In this document: positions 25,743 through 33,925 of the stretch, in pieces | Layout of the letters: each line of letters starts with the position of its first letter | Numbering within the stretch: position 1 is the first letter of the stretch | Origin: Polytrichum commune | Taxonomy: Eukaryota; Streptophyta; Polytrichopsida; Polytrichales; Polytrichaceae | DNA: 64,000 bases | Direction of reading: 5' to 3' | Assembly (NCBI GenBank): GCA_950295325.1 | Contig: OX485808.1 | Coordinates: forward strand, 13,518,501 to 13,582,500 | Made by a program: the position numbers and the translations under genes | The notes under the pieces: generated by a model | Databases searched by the model: none | Told to the model about the DNA's origin: nothing | The model's input: only the letters and a program-made list of their open reading frames with translations

Positions 25743-26478
25743 TTTACGGACGCGCGTCCGTAAACTTTGACGCACCAGGTGGGTGAAGCATGCAACATAT
25801 ATCCAGAACTTACGGACGCGCATCCGTAAGTTCTGGATATATTTAAAAAACAATATTATTACTAATGGACAGTATATTTTCCTAGTTTACGGACGCGCGT
25901 CCGTAAACTATTGACATCCAAGTAAACCCCACTCCTAGTTTACGGACGCGCGTCCGTAAACTAGTGACATCCGAGGAAACCCCATTCCTAGTTTACGGAC
26001 GCGCGTCCGTAAACTAGTGACATCCGAGTAAACCCCATTCCTAGTTTACGGACGCGCGTCCGTAAACTAGTGACATCCGAGTAAACCCCATTCCTAGTTT
26101 ACGGACGCGCGTCCGTAAACTAGTGACATCCGAGTAAACCCCATTCCTAGTTTACGGACGCGCGTCCGTAAACTAGTGACATCCAAGTAAACACCATTCC
26201 TAGTTTCCGGACGCACGTCCGTAAATTAGTGCTAACCCCGTAAACCCAACTACTAGTTTACGGACGTGCGTTCGTAAACTAAAACTTTCTTATTAAATCT
26301 TATCTTTGTTCATAGTTGAGATTCTCATCCCCAACTACCCGTTGATAGTTTACGGACGCGCGTCCGTAAACTACATGTGAAATTTCGTATTGACATATGC
26401 AAAATCATTTCGGATAGTTCATTCTGACACTATAATTCAAAACAACATGTGGAAAGTTTACGGACGCGCGTCCGTAAA
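25743..26478. repeat. CpG palindrome array with exact 53-bp period
   Basis: Twelve copies of the palindrome begin at 25,743, about 25,809, 25,886, 25,939, 25,992, 26,045, 26,098, 26,151, 26,204, 26,257, 26,349 and 26,457. The eight from 25,886 to 26,257 are spaced exactly 53 bp apart, with spacer CTAGTGACATCCGAGTAAAC and CCCATTC nearly constant. The copy centred at 25,819/25,820 extends to a 46-bp palindrome (25,797-25,842) with one mismatched pair. The array ends 45 bp before the first coding exon of the large gene, so it is probably intronic. Confidence 0.92.
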
Positions 26479-26522
26479 CTTGACATTGATCATGATGCTA
26501 AGCATTGTTTTTGCATTTGCAG

Positions 26523-27812
26523 ATGTCCTCTACAAAAAGGCCTGCAATTGACCAGGCATTTGAGTTTCTTCCGCCTCCACTTCCACCCGCCATCAAAGAT
26601 ATAAGCCACAACGATCACTACAAGCCAGTCGAAGACACAGTAGACAACTGGACAGTTTACGTAGAGAAACTTGAGAATGACACATTCGTACTTAGATTTG
26701 GGTATCAAATGAATACCAAAGATATAGACGTAGATAAATGGGTTAGAGTTAAAAATTGGTCAGTAGAGTGTGCAGTGGCCCAAGGTGACTATGTCGTCAT
26801 AGATCTTGAAAAACAAGATGACAGAGTCACAATTCTTCTTCATGAGCACAGACATCCATTCCACAAGGCTGAATGCGAAAATGGCAGCCCGGATGCGGGT
26901 TGCTTCAATCTGGCAACTGAATTCCAAGACTATGCATGCAATGCACCTTGGACGGGTAAGCGGCTTGGAAGACTCCTCAACAATGTCACGAGAGTGAATG
27001 GGGCAGTCCTGGAGTCCAGAAAGGGGAAAAGGAAGAAGAAAGTCGTTTCTGAACGACAACCGCGTGTTCCACAGACAGTCCCGGAAGGATCAAGACCGTC
27101 TCAAAGTGGAGCATCGAGAGGGAGCAGACCATCCAGTAAACGCTCCCATTCACAGATGGAGTCATCTGGACTTACCGAAGGTCCAGATGTCAGCTCCACC
27201 CTTACTGTCGCACCACTTCTGAAGAAAGGAGAACGCCCGAACTCTGATCTATCAACAAAAATTCAACAAGAGTTCGACGAAAAAACGAAAGCCTGCTGGC
27301 CAATGGGCAGGTATTTCACATTTGACGTGGATGTTTATAAATGCCACCAGGGCACCGAGAGTATGAATACTCGGGTGCAAGAAGAGAGCGGGGTCTGGTG
27401 GCAGATGAACAACATCATGAACAACCCGAAAGCTGACCGGCAGACCATATGTGTGACCCCAAAGGATCCAATCGTGGAGGTCACAGCAGAACATTGGCCA
27501 ATTATTAAGCAAGGGGAATTCTACATCGTGGACGGCCAGCATAGCGTGGAAGCGGCAAAAGCTCTCCTCGCAGACGATAATTGGAAGAGCCCTCTGAAAC
27601 CCACAATCCGATATTGGAAGGCACTTCTCGTGCATTCAGAGGACTCCAATCAGCGAATCGCCATATCAGCCTTCCTCAACCAGACAAACAAAATCAAAGC
27701 GTTTGAGGCGTCATGGGCAGCCAACATCGTGGCTGGTAGGACCTTGTGGGAGGAGCACGGCTGTCCACCAAAAGAGAGGGACAACGCAGTCGTCAAGAAT
27801 CCCAAATGGCAG
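26523..27812 (+). CDS. Host gene exon A: ParB/DGQHR-like segment
   Basis: The exon begins at an ATG directly after TTTTGCATTTGCAG, an acceptor, so an upstream non-coding exon is likely. It ends at a donor (CAG|GTAATA). It encodes 430 residues. An N-terminal part (VEDTVDNWTVYVEKLEND) is followed by a basic Ser/Pro linker around residues 160-235 (RKGKRKKKVV, GASRGSRPSSKRSHS). Then comes YIVDGQHSVEAAKAL near residue 335. That motif resembles the ParB/sulfiredoxin-like fold and the DGQHR family, where it lines an active or nucleotide site. The following RYWKALLVHSEDSNQRIAIS and FLNQTNKI fit the same fold. Function in plants is unknown to me. The family call rests on one motif. Confidence 0.6.
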
Positions 27813-27966
27813 GTAATATTCCCAAATGAATTTACGGACGCGCGTCCGTAAATTCTCCGTCACTCTTTCTGTGCTCTAAGTTTACGGACACGCGTCCGTA
27901 AACTAGACTGTTCTCATTCCATTTGTTGATCTCATTTCAACAACTTATTTGTTTCTCTACTTGCAG
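27813..27966 (+). other. Host intron with two CpG palindromes
   Basis: A 154-bp GT-AG intron, phase 0. It holds one perfect palindrome at 27,831-27,852 and one with a single change at 27,881-27,902, 50 bp apart. Flanking bases extend the pairing (GAAT...ATTC in the first, AAG...CT in the second). Confidence 0.85.
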
Positions 27967-28096
27967 GCATTCAGCAGTGCGATTGTGACGAAGTTCTCAA
28001 GTATTGACATGAAGCAAAGCGGCATGAAGACAGTGCACGATCTGAAGGGCGAACTGAAGCTCATCACTTCGTCGGGTAGGACCTGGGCTATCTGGA
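27967..28096 (+). CDS. Host gene exon B, first part (left of the LTR element)
   Basis: Starts after TTGCAG and reads AFSSAIVTKFSSIDM through TSSGRTWAIW, in phase with exon A. It is cut after CTGGA by the LTR retrotransposon. The last four bases TGGA (28,093-28,096) recur at 38,033-38,036 on the far side and are the probable target duplication. Reading resumes in frame there. Confidence 0.75.
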
Positions 28097-28527
28097 TGTC
28101 ACGTGAGGTGACATCGGGGGCTAAGTCACGTCAACTTAGGAGTAAATGGACTCCATTAGGAGTCCATGTGTGTTGGGATGAGTAACGGACTCCATTGGGA
28201 GTCCTAGTTAGTTGTTCATCCACTCCATGGATGAACTCCACATTGGATTGGGGTTGTATGGAGAGGAAGGCCTCTTGACTTGCCATTGTTGTCAAGTCAA
28301 GTCTTGTGAGTGTGTTTTGAGAGAGAGAGAGCTTGTTGTTGCTTTCTCATGGCTATGGTGTAGTAGATTATGAGTAAAGCCTTTGCATTCTTTCTCCACC
28401 ACTTGCACTCTTGGATTCTCCCTTCGTGGAGTGAGAGATAGCTTGACTCTTGTGTGTGAATTTTAGAGTTTCTTAAGCTTTGTAAGGAGACATTTTAGTT
28501 TCTTAAGCTTGGAGAGAGAAACCCTCA
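28097..28527 (+). repeat. 5' LTR
   Basis: Starts TGTCACGTGAGGTGACA, a 6-bp inverted repeat around GTGAG that includes a CACGTG G-box, and ends AGAGAGAAACCCTCA. Internal motifs repeat, for example ACTCCATTAGGAGT and TTTCTTAAGCTT (twice). A GA run and short inverted repeats are present, but no clear TATA box. Confidence 0.95.
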
Positions 28528-29821
28528 TACTTGACAACAATTGTTCAAATTTTTCATTTTTGGTTGTATTTCTGAGCCAGAATGGCCCAGTAATGAGAGC
28601 AAATGAGTGATACAAGTGTTTGAAAGCTTAGTTTGTCATTTCTTGCAACCTTCAAGAAGATTTTGAGAGAAATCTTCCCATTTTTCTTTTGTTGTCTCTT
28701 TGTGTTTTCTTCAAGTGTTGATGGTTGAATCTTGAGATTCCATTTGGTCTCAAGATTCTCAAGTCACATCATTCTTGCTTGCAATTTGTAAAAGCAAAAG
28801 TTTAATTCTTTTAAAAATCTACAAACAAATACAAACCAAACTTCAAATCCGAATTTTTTTTTATATAATATTTTTTTTGAGCTCCGGAGCTCCACGGACA
28901 CTCTTGGAGCTCCTGGAGCTCCAATTCTGCAGCCGGGGCCGGAAAAATCCCGGGCGGCGGCAGCCGGGCCCCGCGGCGACGTGGCAGCGGGCCGGGGGCG
29001 GGCGGGCGACAGCCTGGCCGGATGGCGGGCGGCGCCAGCCTGGCCCCCCTCCCCTTTTCAAGGTACCCTTGCCCCCCCTTTGAGTTACTTAATTAATTAG
29101 TTTAGTTAAGATTAGTTAACTTAATTAGTTAATTAGGTTGGTTCATTAAGTTAGTTAATTAAATTAATTAGCTTAATTAATTAGGTTCTTAGTTTAAGTT
29201 AATTAAGTTAATACATTTAGGCTAATTAAGTTACTTAGCTTAAGTTCATTAAGTTAATTAATTAAGTTAAATTTTTTTAAATTTTTTTTAAAAAAAATAA
29301 ACCGGATTTTTTTTTTTTTTTTTTTTTTTTACTTTCACTTTCAAATTTGGCATTTCATTGTCACAAACTTTGAGGCTCAAATTTGGGGGCATACTAGCTC
29401 CGATTGAAGTGAAATTTGAGCCTATTTTGTGTGAAATTTGCCAAGGAATCCAATGGTGTAATTGGATTTTTGATTGGAAGTCAAAATCATTGCTGAAATT
29501 GTTAATTTCAACGCTGATTTTTGTTTTTGGGAGCAAATTAACTCCGATTGGAGTGAAATTTGAGCCTAATTTGTGTGAAATCTTCCTAGGAGTCCATTGG
29601 TGCACTTAGTTTGTTGATTGGAGTTCATAATCACCTTGGAAATGAGCCTTTTCAACGCTGATTTTTCATTTTAATTACCAATCTCAAACCTTTGCACAAT
29701 TTTGGAATTCTGGGGGCATAAACACTTGGCATTTGGCAAGGGATTGCCATTTAGATAGCCCGCAACAGGTGCAGGTTGCCGTTACCTTGTAGATATTTGC
29801 AGGTACTCAAGTGATTATTTT
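28528..29821 (+). other. Retrotransposon 5' leader with sharp base-composition blocks
   Basis: After 300 bp of ordinary sequence there is a block of overlapping SacI-type palindromes (28,878-28,921, GGAGCTCC units). A very GC-rich block follows (28,930-29,060), then a TTAATTAAG-type AT-only stretch (29,085-29,290) and a poly-T run (29,309-29,330). Next come two direct copies of about 145 bp starting near 29,385 and 29,533 (CTCCGATTG, GTGAAATTTGAGCCTA). Gag starts at 29,822. Confidence 0.7.
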
Positions 29822-32800
29822 ATGGTGCAAACTAGGAGCCGATATTATCGATCTCCATCACCAGATTATTTGGAAAACGTGCATACCACAAATCTTGAGC
29901 CAGAGGTAGATACCAACGAGGCTTTTGAGCCTATTTCGGCGTTGGACACTACTAATAGGCTTCGGATTTGGAGTGTCGGCACGTTCGACGACATGGAGGA
30001 CGATCGCCACAATTCAGTGCGTGATCGGTTTTCAGGTCGAGCTGGGGGCATTTCCTTGCCCAATTGGAAACTCCGGTTTCGTACCTGGATTAAGGAGAAA
30101 CGCCAAAGGTCTTCCAATTTCAATGATTGGTATGCCTTTGAACTTCTGCCTCAACATTTGGAGTATGAGGCACTCCAAACTTACGAACGATGGACAGAGG
30201 GTCATCAGCGACAACTTCGGGAGGTGGAGCAGTATTGGGAGGCCCGGGTTGAACTTATTTCAGCCCTTAAAGATGGGGCGATTGCCACCTTAGCTCCACC
30301 TACCTTAAAGGAGGAGGATCCACTGGAGGAGTCTGAGGACCAAGAACTGGCATTTGGGCCAATGGTGGCTGGCAGTAGCACGGCTACCCTTTCACGGATG
30401 GCACGTGCTACACAGGCAGCATTGACGGCTGTTGGTCCACCACCTCCATTTAATCCCCTTACAGAATTTGTCGCACATTTGGAAGTGGAGTATGGTGGGT
30501 TTCGGCGAGACCAGATGCAGCGCATCCAGGATTTCCGCCGAGAGAAGGATGATACTCCACGGACCATGTATACGCGACTCGCGCGATTTGCTGTGGAGTC
30601 GGGAGGTGTTTTTGCTGAGAGTCAGCTTGTTAAAATATTTTTGTCTAAGATTGACAAGCGGCTACTTGAGTTGGCATCACCTCGGATTATCCTCGACTAC
30701 GAGGGCCGAGCTACGCTCGCACAAGCGTTTGCCGTGGTTGAGAAATGTGATCGGGCTCTTTGCCAACATGATGCCACGGATATGGTATCTTGGATGACAG
30801 AGAGTCCGAAACCAAGAAGAATTGTCACAGCTACTAGCAGTTTAGCTGAGACTCAACCCGTCAAGGAGCAAAAGATTTTGCATTGTTGGGGTTGTGGAGA
30901 AGCTGGTCATTCGAAGAATGATCCCAATTGTCCTAAGAAGAAGAAAACTCAGCCTTTGGGAAAATTCAAACAAAAGATGGAACCAGTAAGGGCAGGGGAC
31001 AATTCTAAGAAGAGACAATTGAAATGTAGCCATTGTGGTGGCACTAATCACGATGTGGATCATTGTTTCCTACTTCATCCTGAGATGCGGCCTGCCAGTT
31101 ATGTCACTGGAAAGTCTCTAAGGGAGCAGAGTCTTGAGGCTAAGGTGGCAGAGCTTGAGCAAAAGCTCAAATCTTCTGCATCTTTTGCTCAAATTTCTGA
31201 GCCGCATGTGGGTGGTGGCACCTCGGGTTCGGACATGTATATGTTTGGAGCAGCTGGAGAGGTGGTGGCGGCGGCTTCTACTCGCTCACAAACATTGGCA
31301 GATGCGGTGGCTTCCACGAGTGGTGGTAGCAACGAGGTGCTACATCCTCGCCATGCCGGACCAGCTGATCAAATTGGTCAAGCACGTTTACCTCTTTCAT
31401 TTGGATTGGTAGACACCACTGTTGTTGGGGCTAAAAACCCTGTACCTTTGAGAGATGGGGATTCCATCTCGAAGGATGTTACGCAGGCATTGGCATATAA
31501 AATTCTCCATATGCCAATTTTCTCGGGTTCGGAGTTTATGGCTTCGGATTTCAAGCCTGCTGCAGTTTTTCATTTAGCTGGGAGAATGTTAGAAGGTAAG
31601 GCGGATTTGCCATCCCTTCAAGTATCCCAAGCTGTGGTTGACGTACCTGTGGCTGAGGAGGTGGAGGACTTAGCCAATTTGCGAGCGAGTCTTGCGGATG
31701 CGGCGATCATTGCTTTTGGTAAGCAAACTGATATTCCTCCAGCATCAATTTCAGCAGTGGATACGTCATTTTCGAATTATGCGTCAGGAGCGGCATATCT
31801 TGCAGACATTTCTGCAAGGCCTGCTCGCGAACGGCATAATTTGCAACCTGGAGTTGTACGGCTGATGAACGACAAATCTTTGTTTCTCGTTTCACGCACG
31901 GATATGCCCACTATCCGTGCTACACCACTGAAAGTTATGATGGATTCCGGTGCTCAACCGGTTATGATTGGCAAAGGACTCGCTGACAGTCTTGGATTGA
32001 CGCCAGCAAGCTTGGATCCTTGTCCATTCACTATTGTGACTTCAGTAGGGGGCACTGAACGTGCAACATGTTACACCAAGGCACCTCTACGTTTGATTTT
32101 TCATGTGGGGGCAGGGCCTACTTACACTCATTTGTCAATGAAGTGTGTTGTTACTAATGCTACCAACTATGATATACTTGTTGGTCAGCAAGCTCTTTAC
32201 CCACTTGGCTTTGGTTTGGATAATTGGACGGAAGAGGCATGGATTAGACCAGGATGGTCCACTGGAGATGGCAGGAAGGTATTTATTCCCGTCACATTTG
32301 CAGCCACTGCTATGACTATGGTTGCGGAGGCAATGTTTGGTTGCAGCGGTTTAGTTGCAGATTTGCCTTGTACTCCAGTTTTATTGGAGGAAACAATGGA
32401 CTACACTTGTAATGCGGCAGAACAACAATTTTTACCATCTTTTCAAAGTCCTGCTCGACATTTCAAGGATCCAACTCCACCATGGCGAACTCCTAAGGAG
32501 TTATCCGACCATTGTCGACACATTGTAGCGGATTTGGAGCTTGGAGAGGCACCCCCAACTTCATCCTCATTTTCTTTTGCTCAACCCATTCGTTGGCAAC
32601 CATCACCTGAAGGTATTGTCCTTGTGGAGATCTTTGGAGGCATTGGCACAGGTTTGGCGGCAGTGTTGGAAGCTGGAATTACAGTTCGGCAATATATTCA
32701 TGTGGACAATGGGTATGCAGCCAACAGAGCCGTCCGACATCACATCCAACAATTGTTGTTGAGATACCCCGCACAATTGTCAGCCTCTGCCATTCATGGA

Positions 32801-33919
32801 TGTTGTGGTCAACTTCCTCAAGATGTCACTATGATTAGTGATGAGGATTTGAGAAGGTTGGGCCACGTGGATTTGATTATTGTAGGATGGCCTTGTCAAG
32901 GCCATTCGCGGGCAGGAACTGGCCAAGGATTGGATGATCCTAGGTCTAGTTTGTTTGCGGATTTGATGCGATTGACGCAATGGTGGTTTACCCACCAATC
33001 AACTCCGCCAGGGTACATTTTCGAAAATGTACCATTATTGGGTGATACCCGGCACAAAGTGGTGAAGGATAGTGAGTACATTAACCAAAATCTGGGTACT
33101 CCAACATTTCTGGATGCTGCATCTTTGGGATCCTTTGCTCATCGGCCTCGTTGGTTTTGGACCAACTTGGTATCACCTCGGGTGCTTTCAGTGGCGATTG
33201 CCCTCATTCCCCGCCTTATGGATCGCAAGGTGGATGACATTTTAGATGATCATCGTGTTTCCTTGGCAGTTACCAAGGATGACACCTTGCCATTTGCATT
33301 AATTAACAAGGTGGGAATTCCGAGAGGTGCACTACCTACTTTTGTGACATATTCACAGTCTTTTGCATTTCGATCTCGTGGACCTGGCATGGTTTGGGAT
33401 TCAAAATCCCAAACTTATGAGGAGCCTACGGCAGATGAGCGGAAACGCGCCATGGGTTTTCTTACAGGTACCACAGCTGCTCACGGGCTTCAGGAAGGTC
33501 AGAGACGTTTCCTATTGGGGCAAACTATGGATCTTAATAGCATTGTGTGGATAATTGGAATTTGTCTTGCTGCTCAACAACGTATGGATGACCAATTGCT
33601 TACTCTGAGGGCAGAGAACAATGGTCAGGGGGCAATGGAGCCGCAATCCAAGGATCACATTGAGGTCAATGATACCGAGGGATTATTTCCTTTGAAACTT
33701 CATGTTGCGGAAGAGCTTCGAGCCCAACGTGTTTTTTCAGCTTTGGCCCAAGAGTTTGGGAAGTTGGAGGCCCATAAAATGTTTCCACTTCTATTTCTTG
33801 GTGATACTTCATATGTGGGTAGCTATTTAGCTACACAAACTGATTGTAGTGGAGAGGATACGCATTTGGATTCAAGTGCAGATGATGGGGGCAAAGGTGT
33901 TGCCCTCTCCACGGACTAG
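29822..33919 (+). CDS. Gag-protease-DNA cytosine methyltransferase polyprotein
   Basis: 1,365 residues. Gag region about 40-320. Two zinc knuckles bind nucleic acid: CWGCGEAGHSKNDPNC (from 355, CX2CX4HX6C) and CSHCGGTNHDVDHC (402-415, CX2CX4HX4C). Retropepsin has its DSGA active site at 708-711 and NYDILVGQQAL downstream. From about 930 to 1240 is a complete C5 methyltransferase. Motif I is EIFGGIGTG, motif IV GWPCQGHS with catalytic Cys1025, motif VI FENV (Glu1068), motif VIII RPRWFW (1108-1113) and a C-terminal LGQTMDLNS motif X. The short spacing and PCQGHS look DNMT3/prokaryote-like rather than plant MET1/CMT. Inferred role: methylating the element's own or nearby DNA, which was shown experimentally for related retrotransposon enzymes. 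The frame ends in UAG followed by CAA UCA and stays open into the next block. The ATG at 29,822 is the first in-frame start after the leader. Confidence 0.95.
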   Translation: MVQTRSRYYRSPSPDYLENVHTTNLEPEVDTNEAFEPISALDTTNRLRIWSVGTFDDMEDDRHNSVRDRFSGRAGGISLPNWKLRFRTWIKEKRQRSSNFNDWYAFELLPQHLEYEALQTYERWTEGHQRQLREVEQYWEARVELISALKDGAIATLAPPTLKEEDPLEESEDQELAFGPMVAGSSTATLSRMARATQAALTAVGPPPPFNPLTEFVAHLEVEYGGFRRDQMQRIQDFRREKDDTPRTMYTRLARFAVESGGVFAESQLVKIFLSKIDKRLLELASPRIILDYEGRATLAQAFAVVEKCDRALCQHDATDMVSWMTESPKPRRIVTATSSLAETQPVKEQKILHCWGCGEAGHSKNDPNCPKKKKTQPLGKFKQKMEPVRAGDNSKKRQLKCSHCGGTNHDVDHCFLLHPEMRPASYVTGKSLREQSLEAKVAELEQKLKSSASFAQISEPHVGGGTSGSDMYMFGAAGEVVAAASTRSQTLADAVASTSGGSNEVLHPRHAGPADQIGQARLPLSFGLVDTTVVGAKNPVPLRDGDSISKDVTQALAYKILHMPIFSGSEFMASDFKPAAVFHLAGRMLEGKADLPSLQVSQAVVDVPVAEEVEDLANLRASLADAAIIAFGKQTDIPPASISAVDTSFSNYASGAAYLADISARPARERHNLQPGVVRLMNDKSLFLVSRTDMPTIRATPLKVMMDSGAQPVMIGKGLADSLGLTPASLDPCPFTIVTSVGGTERATCYTKAPLRLIFHVGAGPTYTHLSMKCVVTNATNYDILVGQQALYPLGFGLDNWTEEAWIRPGWSTGDGRKVFIPVTFAATAMTMVAEAMFGCSGLVADLPCTPVLLEETMDYTCNAAEQQFLPSFQSPARHFKDPTPPWRTPKELSDHCRHIVADLELGEAPPTSSSFSFAQPIRWQPSPEGIVLVEIFGGIGTGLAAVLEAGITVRQYIHVDNGYAANRAVRHHIQQLLLRYPAQLSASAIHGCCGQLPQDVTMISDEDLRRLGHVDLIIVGWPCQGHSRAGTGQGLDDPRSSLFADLMRLTQWWFTHQSTPPGYIFENVPLLGDTRHKVVKDSEYINQNLGTPTFLDAASLGSFAHRPRWFWTNLVSPRVLSVAIALIPRLMDRKVDDILDDHRVSLAVTKDDTLPFALINKVGIPRGALPTFVTYSQSFAFRSRGPGMVWDSKSQTYEEPTADERKRAMGFLTGTTAAHGLQEGQRRFLLGQTMDLNSIVWIIGICLAAQQRMDDQLLTLRAENNGQGAMEPQSKDHIEVNDTEGLFPLKLHVAEELRAQRVFSALAQEFGKLEAHKMFPLLFLGDTSYVGSYLATQTDCSGEDTHLDSSADDGGKGVALSTD

Positions 33920-33925
33920 CAATCA
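33917..33925 (+). promoter_or_regulatory. UAG stop in CARYYA readthrough context
   Basis: TAG is followed directly by CAA TCA, which fits the CARYYA hexamer that promotes stop-codon readthrough in plant viruses. The next block of pol is in the same frame without any gap. Expected effect: mostly Gag-Pro-methyltransferase with a minority full polyprotein. The alternative is a CAG to TAG mutation in a once continuous frame. Confidence 0.6.

Noticed and set aside
25886-26278. CRISPR-like look: palindromic repeats at fixed spacing
   Set aside because: The spacers are nearly identical instead of unique, there are no cas genes, and the DNA is eukaryotic. It is a tandem repeat.
33917-33919. Reassigned genetic code (UAR read as Gln)
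   Set aside because: PHT1 ends in TAG and the transposase in TAA at expected protein ends, so these codons are normal stops in this genome.
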